DNA of 64,000 nucleotides from Nocardia uniformis NBRC 13702 (lineage in GTDB: Bacteria; Actinomycetota; Actinomycetes; Mycobacteriales; Mycobacteriaceae): assembly GCF_001613345.1 (NCBI RefSeq), contig NZ_BDCE01000036.1, forward strand, positions 22,688-86,687, read 5' to 3'. The notes beneath the pieces were generated by a model. The model was not told the DNA's origin. It made no database searches and saw nothing but the letters and a program-made list of their open reading frames with translations. The position numbers were made by a program, and so were the translations under genes. Shown here piece by piece: positions 44,886-53,069 of this stretch (position 1 is its first letter; every line of letters starts with the position of its first letter).

Positions 44886-46241
44886 TCAGTGCTGTTGTGC
44901 CCGAACCACGTACGGTGCGACACTGCCCAGTTTCTCGCAGGTCTCCTCGAATTCACGCTCCGGCCGGGACTGTCCGACGACTCCGGCTCCCGCCCGCAGC
45001 CACGCGCCCTCGCCGTTCTGGTAGACGGCGCGCAGCACCAGCGTCGCCTCCATCGCCCCGGTCGGCGAAACCGTCACCACCGCACCCGAATACAGGCCGC
45101 GCTGGTCATGGTCCAAACGGAATACCGCGTCCACACCGCCCGCCTTGGGGATGCCGGAGGCCGTCACCGAGGGGAACAGCACCTCCAGCGCATCCCATGA
45201 GCTGCGGTCGGCGGCCAGGCGGCCGCGCACGGTCGAGGCCAGGTGCTGCACGCTGCCGCGTTCACGCACCGCCATGAAATCGGAGACGGCGGTGCTATCG
45301 ACTTCGGCGACCGTGGCGATTTCGGCGAAGGAGGTCTGCACCGACATGGCGTGTTCGACAATCTCTTTGGGATCGCGGACCAGATCCGCGCGAGCGGCCA
45401 TATCCACCTCGGAGCCGCGGCCGAAAGCCCGTGTCCCGGCGAGCGGTTCGGTGGTGACCACGCGGTCGTGGTCGACGGACGCGACCAGCTCCGGACTGAA
45501 TCCGGCGGCTTCCAAGCCGCCCAGGCGGAGCACGAAGGAACGGGCGGGGGTGTTGTTCATCCGACCCAGGCGGTAGGTCGACGGGACGTCAACGGCGAAG
45601 GGCAGGTTCACCTTCCGCGACAGAATGACCTTCTGATAGCGACCGGCGCGGATTTCGTCGACCGCCGTCGCCACCCGGCCCTGATAGTCGGTCGGGTCCA
45701 CGGTGACATCCACCGGATGCGCCTGCGGCAGCGCGGTGCCCTGCGCCGCCGAGATCAGCGCGAGAATATCGGCGGCCTCATCGGTGGTCGCGCCCGAGAC
45801 CCGAATGCCGGTGGCGTCGATCCGCACCTCGATACGCGGAATCATGAGGTGGGCCAGGGTGGCTCGCGGATGCACATGCGCCGTCGAACCCAGCGACCAG
45901 GCGCAGAACTCGAATCCGATCCAGCCGTAGGCGTTCCGTCCGGCCAGCGGCAGCCCTGCCAGAGCGGAATCGATCACCTGCGCCGGGCTGCCCGCCCAGG
46001 AGCCATTGCTGGTGTCGCCGTTCCAGGTAACCCGCAGCTCGTGTGCGTCCAGCTCGACACCGCCGACCGGGTCGGCCGCGAATACCCATTCGCCGGGCTT
46101 CTCGTACACCACGTACTCGCCGAATCGATCCGCTGCGGCCAGCGCCGTCATTGCCGCGATCGGGTCGGTGACCCGGCCCGGAGACGTTCCCGCTGGACTA
46201 CTCACAAAGTCCAGCCGTACTCTCTCGTCCGTCGCCGACAC
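44886..46241 (-). CDS. mbtI: Salicylate synthase (MbtI/NbtS type)
   Basis: 451 residues of the chorismate-utilising family, length as MbtI (about 450). It converts chorismate through isochorismate to salicylate and pyruvate. Landmarks: KVILSRKVNLPF, RSFVLRLGGLEAAGFSPELVAS, TTEPLAGTRAFGRG, DPKEIVEHAMSVQ (active-site Glu/His region), VQHLASTVRGRL, LFPSVTASGIPKAG and RGLYSGAVVTVS, the last typical of salicylate synthases. The GTG start at 46241 sits nine bases from an IdeR-like box, so iron should repress it directly. It supplies the ligase and NRPS of the same segment. Confidence 0.93.
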   Translation of the reverse strand: MSATDERVRLDFVSSPAGTSPGRVTDPIAAMTALAAADRFGEYVVYEKPGEWVFAADPVGGVELDAHELRVTWNGDTSNGSWAGSPAQVIDSALAGLPLAGRNAYGWIGFEFCAWSLGSTAHVHPRATLAHLMIPRIEVRIDATGIRVSGATTDEAADILALISAAQGTALPQAHPVDVTVDPTDYQGRVATAVDEIRAGRYQKVILSRKVNLPFAVDVPSTYRLGRMNNTPARSFVLRLGGLEAAGFSPELVASVDHDRVVTTEPLAGTRAFGRGSEVDMAARADLVRDPKEIVEHAMSVQTSFAEIATVAEVDSTAVSDFMAVRERGSVQHLASTVRGRLAADRSSWDALEVLFPSVTASGIPKAGGVDAVFRLDHDQRGLYSGAVVTVSPTGAMEATLVLRAVYQNGEGAWLRAGAGVVGQSRPEREFEETCEKLGSVAPYVVRAQQH

Positions 46242-46249
46242 CGTGCCTC

Positions 46250-46268
46250 CAAGGTTATGCTGACCTAA
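46250..46268. promoter_or_regulatory. IdeR-like iron box A before mbtI
   Basis: On the minus strand TTAGGTCAGCATAACCTTG matches the IdeR consensus at about 15 of 19 positions. It begins nine bases upstream of the mbtI start codon. Confidence 0.85.
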
Positions 46269-46273
46269 CTTTA

Positions 46274-46292
46274 ATAGGTAAGGTTAGCATTA
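46274..46292. promoter_or_regulatory. IdeR-like iron box B before mbtI
   Basis: ATAGGTAAGGTTAGCATTA matches the IdeR consensus at about 14 of 19 positions. It lies five bases from box A, so two dimers could bind side by side between mbtI and the divergent plsB-like gene. Confidence 0.75.
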
Positions 46293-46448
46293 CCTGTATA
46301 GGTTGCAGGATGTTGTCTCAACCACTTTCCGCAGCATGGTTTTCGCCCCGAACGCGCAAGTCGGCTGGGCGAATCATCCGACCCGCCGCCCGGACGCCAC
46401 CGTTTCCGCTTGAATGGAGGGCGCCAACATCCGCGGGAGGGATCGCCC

Positions 46449-49019
46449 ATGATCGACCACGACAGCCGAGTACCCACGGCCACGACCACCCCGCGCTCCG
46501 TGGTGGCGCTAGTCGAGTCCACCACCCGCGTCGAACGTGAACTGATCGGCAATTGGCTCGCCGAGGGTGGCATCACGCAGGAGTTCGGCACCGAGGCTCC
46601 CGTCACCCAGATCGACCTCGATCCGGACGCCATCGCCACACGCCTGGTCGACCGCCGCGACGATCCGCTGGTGGTACCGGTACGCGTGCTGTGGCTGCCA
46701 CCGGAGCGAGATGGCGTGCGGCGCACCACCTTCACCGACCTCGTCACCATGACCAATCCGCGCAAACCCAATCGGGTGATGCAGCGGCGGCTGGTCGACA
46801 AGGCACCCGACCGGCATTTGGTACTCACCGGGCAGCCCGCGCGACTGAGTGAATTGCGCGCCAATAATGCCGGGGCGGTCGGGGCGCCCGAGGCCTTCGC
46901 CCGCGCCATCGTGCGCGCGGGCACCGTCGCTCTGGAACGCGCCGAACGCGCCGTTATCGGCGACCGGTACAAGGTGCCGCGGCTGGTGGCCGAGGAGATT
47001 CTCGACTCACCCGAATTCCTGCGCCGACTGGGTGATATCGCCGAGCAGATCGACACCACCCCGCGCGATGTGCACCGCCGTGCCGAGAAGGCCCTGCGCG
47101 AACTCGTCGCCGCGCAGAGCAGACTCGTCTCCGACCTGTTCACCCAGGCCATGCGGCCGGTGCACGCCTCCACCTGGAAGGTCGACGGCGATGCCACCGG
47201 AATCGACCGACTGCGCGCCCTCAACCGCCGCTACCCGCTCGTCTTCCTGCCCTCGCACCGCTCCTACGTCGACGCCTTCGTCCTCGGAGACGTACTGGCA
47301 CGCAACGACTTCCCGCCCAACCACGTAATCGGCGGGGCGAACCTCTCGTTCTGGCCCATGGGTCCCATCGCCCGCCGCACCGGAACCGTCTTCATTCGCC
47401 GCAGCTTCGGTGACGACGAGGTGTACAAGGCCGTGGTCGAGGAGTATTTCGCCTACCTGCTGGCCAAACGCTTCAACCTGGAGTGGTACTTCGAGGGCGG
47501 GCGCAGCCGTACCGGCAAGCTCCGTCCGCCGAAGTACGGACTACTCAACTACCTTGCGGCGGCACTGCGCTCATCGCGCGTGGACGATGTGCTCCTGGTT
47601 CCCGTCTCCATCACCTATGAGCGGCTCAATGAGATCGGCGCGATCGCCGACGAGCAGACCGGCGGCAAGAAGAAGGCCGAGGGGCTCGCCTGGCTCGCCC
47701 GCTACGTCCGCAATCAACAGCACTCCGCCGGACATGTGTATGTGCGCTTCGGCGAGGCGATCTCGGCGCGCGAACGCCTCACGGTGCACGGCGATCCGCT
47801 GGTCTCGCCGCCCGGCTCCGCCGCGCACGGCGGGCGGGGCACCGGTCCGGCTCACGAATCAGGCAGCGGCGCAACCGACTCCGCATCGAAGGCGCTGGGC
47901 CGGTCCGACGGAGCGGCGAGCGGGGCGGGGAACACCGGACCGGATGTCACAGCCGATGCGAGCCGGAAGGTGAGCGGCGACGCCGATATGGTGCAGATAA
48001 CAGATCATGCGGTGGCGGAGCGGGAAAGCGTTGTGGCGGAGCAGGAGCGGCGGGCGGTGCAGCGGCTGGCATTCGATATCGCCGTGGGTATCAATGCCGT
48101 CACCCCGATAACCGTCAATGCCCTCACCACGCTGGTGCTGCTGGGCGTGCACGAACGGGCCCTCACCCGTGACGAATTGCGCGCCGCCATCATCCCGGTG
48201 CTCGGCTATGTCGAGCGACAGGAGCTGCCGCGCGGTGAACTCGATACCCTCCGTGACGATCACGGGCTCGCGGTCGTGCTCGAGCAGCTCGCCATCGCCA
48301 AGGTGGTGACCGTGTATCGCGGTGGGCTGCAACCTGTTTACTCCATCGGCGCGGGTGCACACCTGGAGGCCGCCTTCTACCGCAACAGCGCCGTGCACTG
48401 GTTCGTCAATCGCGCCATACTCGAACTGGCCATCCTCACCGCCGTCGAAGCGCCCGAGGGCGATCAGCTGCGGGTCGGCTGGGAGGCCGCCTACCGGCTG
48501 CGGGATCTGCTCAAATTCGAGTTCTTCTTCCCCGAGCGCACCGAATTCACCACCCAGCTCACTGCCGAAATGCTGCTGGTGGACCCGGAATGGCACCGCC
48601 GCACCGCCGCTGGGACCGTCGGGGCCGAAATACTGGCCCAGCTCGCCGGATCCGGCTTCATGATGGCGCACCGGGTACTGCGCTCCTTCTTCGATGCGCA
48701 ACTGGTGGTGGCCGAACGGCTCGAGGCGCACAATCCCACCGCCGAGATCGACCAGAAGACCTTCATCGACGACTGTCTCAATGTGGGCCGCCAAATGCTG
48801 CTGCAACAGCGCCTGCACTCGCCCGAATCCGTCTCCTCCGAACTGTTCACCAGCGCACTGAAACTCGCCGACAATCACGGCCTGCTCCGGCCCGACCCCG
48901 ACGACCCGGCCGAACTCGCCGCGCGCCGGACCAGGTTCGCCGGGGAACTGCGTGCCATCGGCTCGCGCATCTCCCGCGCCGCCACCCTCGACCCGTCGAA
49001 CCGGCTGGAGACGCTATGA
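46449..49019 (+). CDS. plsB: Glycerol-3-phosphate acyltransferase (PlsB)
   Basis: 856-residue membrane-associated enzyme that adds the first acyl chain to glycerol 3-phosphate. Acyltransferase blocks: PSHRSYVDAFVLGD (HX4D), GGANLSFWPMGPIARRTGTVFIRR, WYFEGGRSRTGKLRPPKYG and VPVSITYERL, between about residues 270 and 400. It corresponds to mycobacterial PlsB2 (Rv2482c) and the next genes to the Rv2483c arrangement. Residues about 455-520 are a Gly/Ser/Ala-rich insert (PPGSAAHGGRGTGPAHESGS...) in the middle of the enzyme, absent from the family as I know it. GGGAGGGA precedes the ATG at 46449. The stop overlaps the next start (ATGA). Confidence 0.93.
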   Translation: MIDHDSRVPTATTTPRSVVALVESTTRVERELIGNWLAEGGITQEFGTEAPVTQIDLDPDAIATRLVDRRDDPLVVPVRVLWLPPERDGVRRTTFTDLVTMTNPRKPNRVMQRRLVDKAPDRHLVLTGQPARLSELRANNAGAVGAPEAFARAIVRAGTVALERAERAVIGDRYKVPRLVAEEILDSPEFLRRLGDIAEQIDTTPRDVHRRAEKALRELVAAQSRLVSDLFTQAMRPVHASTWKVDGDATGIDRLRALNRRYPLVFLPSHRSYVDAFVLGDVLARNDFPPNHVIGGANLSFWPMGPIARRTGTVFIRRSFGDDEVYKAVVEEYFAYLLAKRFNLEWYFEGGRSRTGKLRPPKYGLLNYLAAALRSSRVDDVLLVPVSITYERLNEIGAIADEQTGGKKKAEGLAWLARYVRNQQHSAGHVYVRFGEAISARERLTVHGDPLVSPPGSAAHGGRGTGPAHESGSGATDSASKALGRSDGAASGAGNTGPDVTADASRKVSGDADMVQITDHAVAERESVVAEQERRAVQRLAFDIAVGINAVTPITVNALTTLVLLGVHERALTRDELRAAIIPVLGYVERQELPRGELDTLRDDHGLAVVLEQLAIAKVVTVYRGGLQPVYSIGAGAHLEAAFYRNSAVHWFVNRAILELAILTAVEAPEGDQLRVGWEAAYRLRDLLKFEFFFPERTEFTTQLTAEMLLVDPEWHRRTAAGTVGAEILAQLAGSGFMMAHRVLRSFFDAQLVVAERLEAHNPTAEIDQKTFIDDCLNVGRQMLLQQRLHSPESVSSELFTSALKLADNHGLLRPDPDDPAELAARRTRFAGELRAIGSRISRAATLDPSNRLETL

Positions 49020-49225
49020 GTGACCAGCCCCACGATGCGGTCGTCCGCAAGTTCCCCACGAAGATCAAACGTCCCGTGATGCCGACCTTCGAGGAGGTCA
49101 TGGCCGAGATAGACCCGGCTGTCCTGCCCAAGCTCCCACCGTCGAAGTTCGATAAGAAACCGGAACCACCGGCAGTGGAGCAGATGGCCAAGATACTGCC
49201 CTTCCGCAGGCGGGAAGAGCGGTGA
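49016..49225 (+). CDS. 69-residue protein coupled to plsB and plsC
   Basis: The start overlaps the plsB stop (ATGA) and the end overlaps the next start (GTGA), so all three genes are translationally coupled. The product is charged and Pro-rich (KFPTKIKRPVMPTFEEVMAEIDPAVLPKLPPSKF) with a basic end (PFRRREER) and no membrane segment. No family comes to mind. Its place inside a tight acyltransferase operon suggests a helper or regulator of the flanking enzymes. Confidence 0.78.
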   Translation: MSDQPHDAVVRKFPTKIKRPVMPTFEEVMAEIDPAVLPKLPPSKFDKKPEPPAVEQMAKILPFRRREER

Positions 49226-50754
49226 GTCCGCGCGGCCGTCGCCCGGGCGCGGGAATCACCGAACAACCCGCGCGGGCAATCACTCTCGACGACGCGGTGC
49301 AGGCCATTCGGTCAGGACCGCGCGGACCTCGGATCGCCGCCTTCTTCGATTTCGGTGGCACCGTGGTGCACGGATTCAACCCGCCCTCGCTGACCCGGCG
49401 GGCGCTGCGGCGCCGAAATACGCGCAACACCATTGCCGCCGGACTGCTCGGCAGTATCCGGGGCGCACGCAGCGAAGGCGAATACGAACGGTTCCTCCAG
49501 CACACCATGCACGCCTGGGCCGGACTGCCGGAGACCGAACTCGACGAGCTCGGCGCAAAGCTGTTCCAGCGCACCGTGTACGGGCATCTCTATCCGGAGG
49601 CCTGGCGGCTGGTACGCGAACACGAGGCGGCGGGCCACACCCTGGTGCTGACCAGTTCGCTGACGCGCTTCCAGGTGCGGCCCGCCGCGGACGAACTCGG
49701 CATCCCCAATGTGCTGTGCACCGCCATGTCCACCCAGGACGGCATGCTCACCGGCCACGTCGACGGGAAGCCGCTGTGGCGCAATGGCAAGGCCGACGCG
49801 GTGCGCCGCTTCGCCATGGCACACGGCATCGATCTCGCGCAGAGCTGGATCTACGCCGATAGCGCCGCCGATATACCGCTGCTCAATACCGCCGGGCGGC
49901 CGGTGGCCGTCAATCCGGACCCGCGCACCGTGCTGGAGGCGACCGAAAAAGACTGGCCCATCCTGCATTTCCGCGCCCGGACGACCGCCCGTATCACCGA
50001 CTACGCCCGCACCGCGGCCGGACTCACCGCACTGGTCGGTGGTGCGCTCTTCGGCGTGGTCGCCAAGGCGCACACCAAACAGCGCCGGCAGATGGCGGAT
50101 TCACTGCTGAACCACGCCGCCGATTCCACCCTGCGCAGCACCGGCGTACGGGTTCGCGTGGTCGGGGCGGAGCACGCCCGCGCACCGCGTCCCGCGGTAT
50201 TCCTGTTCAACCATCAGAGTCAGTTCGACATGGTGGTGGTGGCGGAAGTACTGGGCGGCGGAATTACCGGCATCGCCAAGAAAGAGATCACCCGCAATCC
50301 GATCTTCGGCCCGCTCATGCGGTTCATCGAAGTGACCTTCATCGACCGCGGCGACAGTGTCGCCGCCAAAGCCGCGCTCACACCGGTGGTCGAAACCCTG
50401 GGTGCCGGATTGTCCATTGTCATCGCCCCCGAGGGCACCCGTTCTTTGACACCCCGGATCGGACCGTTCAAGAAAGGCGCGTTTCATATCGCCATTCAGG
50501 CGGGCGTACCGATCATTCCGGTCGTCATCCGGAATGCGGGCGAAATCGCTTGGCGCAATTCAGCAATCGTGCGCAAGGGAATCGTAGACGTGGCTGTACT
50601 CCCGCCTATCGACGTCAGCGGCTGGAACCCAACCGATATGGACGCCGATGTGGAGCGGGTGCGTCAGCTCTTCATCGCGACCCTGCTGGACTGGCCATAC
50701 GCCCCGCAACCCCAACTGGGTGGGGGCCGGGTTTTCACACAGGGCGACGACTGA
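49222..50754 (+). CDS. plsC: HAD-like / 1-acylglycerol-3-phosphate acyltransferase fusion
   Basis: 510 residues in two domains, as in Rv2483c. Residues about 30-250 are a HAD-IB phosphatase-like domain, but motif I reads FFDFGGTVV where the family has DxDGT, so the second, acid-base Asp is Gly. Later HAD motifs are present (LVLTSSLTRFQ, YADSAADIPLL). Residues about 290-500 are the PlsC domain: FNHQSQFD (HX4D), IDRGDSVAAKAALTPVVE, APEGTRSLTPRIGPFKKGAF and VPIIPVVIRN. The PlsC part makes phosphatidic acid from lysophosphatidic acid; the HAD part may be inactive. The coding end at 50754 runs into a 127-bp repeat. Confidence 0.92.
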   Translation: MSPRGRRPGAGITEQPARAITLDDAVQAIRSGPRGPRIAAFFDFGGTVVHGFNPPSLTRRALRRRNTRNTIAAGLLGSIRGARSEGEYERFLQHTMHAWAGLPETELDELGAKLFQRTVYGHLYPEAWRLVREHEAAGHTLVLTSSLTRFQVRPAADELGIPNVLCTAMSTQDGMLTGHVDGKPLWRNGKADAVRRFAMAHGIDLAQSWIYADSAADIPLLNTAGRPVAVNPDPRTVLEATEKDWPILHFRARTTARITDYARTAAGLTALVGGALFGVVAKAHTKQRRQMADSLLNHAADSTLRSTGVRVRVVGAEHARAPRPAVFLFNHQSQFDMVVVAEVLGGGITGIAKKEITRNPIFGPLMRFIEVTFIDRGDSVAAKAALTPVVETLGAGLSIVIAPEGTRSLTPRIGPFKKGAFHIAIQAGVPIIPVVIRNAGEIAWRNSAIVRKGIVDVAVLPPIDVSGWNPTDMDADVERVRQLFIATLLDWPYAPQPQLGGGRVFTQGDD

Positions 50755-50876
50755 TTTCGTGAGTGTCGGGGTAACTCATCGGGTACCCCGAAATCGGCTC
50801 GGCGCCCAACCGCCGGCACGCGTACACGACAGTCGACGGCTCTCAGCCGCGCGCTGAAGTCCCCGGGAGGCGGGGA
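50750..50876 (+). repeat. 127-bp inverted repeat, copy 1
   Basis: Begins ACTGATTTCGTGAGTGTCGG at the plsC stop and ends GGGAGGCGGGGA, four bases before the ppm1 stop codon. The reverse complement of 51771-51898 aligns along its whole length at about 85% identity by hand. Within it TCGGGGTA and TACCCCGA (about 50767-50793) can form a hairpin that would terminate plsC. Confidence 0.85.
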
Positions 50877-50879
50877 AGT

Positions 50880-51599
50880 TTAAACCTTGCCTCCGAACAG
50901 CAGCTTCCACGGCATTGCCGCCGATTCCAGCTGTACCTTGAGGCTCATCTTCGAGGCACCCTTGGTGCGCTCCTCGAAGCGAATCGGCACCTCGGCAATC
51001 TGGATGCCCTGCTTGACCGTCCGATAGTTCATCTCCACCTGGAACGAGTACCCGTTGCTCTTGATGGAGGCGACGTCGATGGCGCGCAGCGTATCCGCCT
51101 TCCACGCCTTGAATCCCGCGGTCGCGTCCTTGACGCCGAGCCGCAGAATCATATTCACGTAGAAGTTGGCCCACGCCGACAGCGCCTTGCGGTACCACTT
51201 CCACTCCGACGCCACGGAACCGCCGGGCACATACCGGGATCCGAGCACCACACCCGCGTCGGTACCGGTCAGCTTCGCCAGCATGTCCGGAATCACCTCC
51301 GCCGGATGCGAGAGATCGGCGTCCATCTGGATCACCACATCGGCGCCCTCATCGAGCGCCTTGGTGATTCCCGCGATGTACGCGCGCCCCAGCCCGTCCT
51401 TCTCGGTCCGGTGCAGCACACCCACCACATTGGGTAGGTCCACGGCCAGCTTGTCGGCCACCTCGCCGGTCCCGTCGGGCGAATTGTCATCCACCACCAG
51501 CACATGCAGGTCAGGGATACCGAGCGCAGTCAGCCGCTCCACCGCCACCGGCAGGTTCTCCCGCTCGTTGTAGGTCGGCACCACCACGGTCACCTTCAA
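50880..51599 (-). CDS. ppm1: Polyprenol-phosphate mannosyltransferase (Ppm1/Dpm1 type)
   Basis: 239-residue GT2 glycosyltransferase that makes polyprenyl-phospho-mannose, the lipid donor for lipomannan and lipoarabinomannan outside the membrane. Signatures: VVVPTYNERENL at the start, VVDDNSPDGTG, IQMDADLSHPAEVIPDML (DAD metal site), GSRYVPGG and FKAWKADTLRAI, then VPIRFEERTKGASKM. This is the catalytic part alone; the Lnt-like domain fused to it in Rv2051c is missing. The TTG at 51599 has GAGGG six bases upstream; a GTG at 51593 is possible. The gene is enclosed by two inverted copies of a 127-bp repeat. Confidence 0.92.
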   Translation of the reverse strand: MKVTVVVPTYNERENLPVAVERLTALGIPDLHVLVVDDNSPDGTGEVADKLAVDLPNVVGVLHRTEKDGLGRAYIAGITKALDEGADVVIQMDADLSHPAEVIPDMLAKLTGTDAGVVLGSRYVPGGSVASEWKWYRKALSAWANFYVNMILRLGVKDATAGFKAWKADTLRAIDVASIKSNGYSFQVEMNYRTVKQGIQIAEVPIRFEERTKGASKMSLKVQLESAAMPWKLLFGGKV

Positions 51600-51680
51600 G
51601 GCTCGCCCTCCCGCTCGATTCCGGCCCTTCGCGCACTCTGCACGGGCGGGCACCTCGTCATTTCTGCTCAAGAAACCGTA

Positions 51681-51796
51681 CACTCCCCCGCCGCCCCGAG
51701 CCGTAAGCGCACTCCCCCACCGCCCCGAAACTTCCGCGCGCTCCCCCGCCTCCCCGAAACTTCAGCGTGCTCCCCCGCCTCCCCGAAACTTCAGCG
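51681..51796. repeat. 29-bp tandem repeat, four units
   Basis: Units start at 51681, 51710, 51739 and 51768, each beginning with CACTCCCCC or a close variant and containing CGCCCCGAAACTTC or CCTCCCCGAAACTTC. The last unit overlaps the end of inverted repeat copy 2, so the array seems to have grown from that end. It lies upstream of ppm1. Confidence 0.85.
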
Positions 51797-51898
51797 CGCG
51801 GCTGAGAGCCGTTGACACTCGTGCACGCGTGCCAGCGGTTGCGAGCGAACCGATTTTGGGCGTACCCGGCGAGTTACCCCGACACTCACGAAATCAGT
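51771..51898 (-). repeat. 127-bp inverted repeat, copy 2
   Basis: Minus-strand partner of 50750-50876. Read on the minus strand it begins at the stop of the SPOR-like gene (ACTGATTTCGTGAGTGTCGG) and runs to GGGAGGCGGGGA. So each copy starts exactly at a stop codon and continues downstream of that gene. Confidence 0.85.
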
Positions 51899-52070
51899 TG
51901 TCGTCTTCGTCCGCTGCCCGGTTACGCTGCCGCACGATTTCCAGAGCCCGCTCCGCCGTGGCCTGATCCGGGTAAGGGCCCAGCCGCTCCCCCACCCAGT
52001 GCTGTTTGCCCTGTTCCGCGCGATGATGCTTGAGGCAGTAGTACCACTGATCATTCGAGTCGTCGGCCAT
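51894..52070 (-). CDS. SPOR-like small protein (Rv2049c type)
   Basis: 58 residues: MADDSNDQWYYCLKHHRAEQ, then GKQHWVGERLGPYPDQATAE and a charged end RNRAADEDDN. The QWYYCLKHH and RLGPYPD..A.AL patterns belong to a small actinobacterial family that folds like a SPOR domain. In M. tuberculosis, as I recall, such a gene (Rv2049c) lies near ppm1 (Rv2051c) with rbpA between; here rbpA is not present. GGAGGT is directly in front of the ATG. Function unknown. Confidence 0.8.
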   Translation of the reverse strand: MADDSNDQWYYCLKHHRAEQGKQHWVGERLGPYPDQATAERALEIVRQRNRAADEDDN

Positions 52071-52643
52071 ACCTCCAGCATCCCACCACGATCACCACCG
52101 CGGCGGAAACACGGGCCGATCCTTGGGCGAATCGACCCGCGCGTCCCGCGAACTCAGGTGTTCGGCGCGCCGCCCCCCTGGGCCGATCCGGTACCGAGAG
52201 CGCCCAACAGGCTGGTCAACAGCTTCACCAGCGGCGAGCAGGTCGGATTCATGAATCCTCTTCCGGTCGACCATCACCCGGCTTCCTGCAGCCGAAGCTT
52301 GACGCTGCCGACCGGAACGTCCACAGCGAAGCCCTCGATTCCAGGGTCCCGAGAGTGAACCGGGCGACAAGAGCGCGCACCAGCAGCACCCCAAAGATCC
52401 ACAACGGCAAGCCAGGACAGGTAGAACGGGGGTCCCGGGGGGCGAAGCCCCGCCGGGCGGGGCATGGTCACCCATGTACACCTGGCGCGGCCAGTCCGGA
52501 GGCAGCAAGCAGGCAGCGCGCCCCATGAAGTGAGGGCTCACCAATCGACAGTTTCGGCCGTGCCCCCCACGTGCCCCAACGCCCGGCATTTCGCGGTCAA
52601 CCACGGTCAAACCCAGCACATACCCCCAACTGGGTATGGACAC
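52071..52643. other. Gene-free spacer before the tRNA cluster
   Basis: About 570 bp. A minus-strand frame of 183 codons (52092-52643) is open, but its composition (Arg/Gly/Cys/Trp-rich, no motif) and lack of a ribosome site argue against a gene. GC-rich hairpins near 52435-52465 (GGGGCGAAGCCCC) could end transcription. Confidence 0.5.
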
Positions 52644-52644
52644 G

Positions 52645-52681
52645 AAAAATCCCCCCGACCTGGTGAAAGATCGAGGGGATT
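52645..52681 (-). terminator. Terminator of the tRNA-Glu/Asp/Phe operon
   Basis: On the minus strand AATCCCCTCGA and its near complement TCGGGGGGATT form a stem followed by TTTTTCG, a few bases after tRNA-Phe. Confidence 0.85.
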
Positions 52682-52684
52682 ACG

Positions 52685-52758
52685 TGGCCAGAGCCGGGAT
52701 TGAACCGGCGACCTTCCGCTTTTCAGGCGGACGCTCGTACCAACTGAGCTACCTGGCC
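52685..52758 (-). tRNA. tRNA-Phe (GAA)
   Basis: 74-nt cloverleaf on the minus strand: acceptor GGCCAGG pairs with the 3' end, D-loop AGCTCAGTTGGT, anticodon loop CTGAAAA giving GAA, T-arm GGTTCAATCC, discriminator A. CCA is not encoded. Last of three tRNAs transcribed in the order Glu, Asp, Phe, the same cluster as in mycobacteria. Confidence 0.95.
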
Positions 52759-52793
52759 GAAAGGCACCCGTACGAATGCCAAGCTTTGTCTTG

Positions 52794-52867
52794 CGACCCT
52801 GACGGGACTCGAACCCGCGACCTCCGCCGTGACAGGGCGGCGCGCTAACCAACTGCGCCACAGGGCC
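52794..52867 (-). tRNA. tRNA-Asp (GTC)
   Basis: 74-nt cloverleaf on the minus strand: acceptor GGCCCTG, anticodon loop CTGTCAC giving GTC, T-arm GGGTTCGAGTCCC, discriminator G as expected for Asp. Middle gene of the cluster. Confidence 0.95.
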
Positions 52868-52900
52868 TTGCTCTGCTCCTACCAGTGGTGTTTCCACCGC

Positions 52901-52976
52901 TGGTACCCCCTACGGGATTCGAACCCGCGCTACCGCCTTGAAAGGGCGGCGTCCTAGGCCGCTAGACGAAGGGGGC
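52901..52976 (-). tRNA. tRNA-Glu (TTC)
   Basis: 73-nt body (52904-52976) plus an encoded CCA (52901-52903). Acceptor GCCCCCT, anticodon loop CTTTCAA giving TTC, T-arm GGGTTCGAATCCC. First gene of the cluster. Confidence 0.95.
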
Positions 52977-53069
52977 CCGCCAGATTTCTCTGGACCGTTA
53001 TGCTCAACGGCTTCCGTTGGGAGCGGAGATAGCTTATGACAGCACCCGAGTGATTCCCAAATCTGCTGG

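Noticed and set aside
52092..52643. 183-codon minus-strand frame before the tRNA cluster
   Set aside because: No ribosome site, no motif, odd Cys/Trp/Gly-rich composition.
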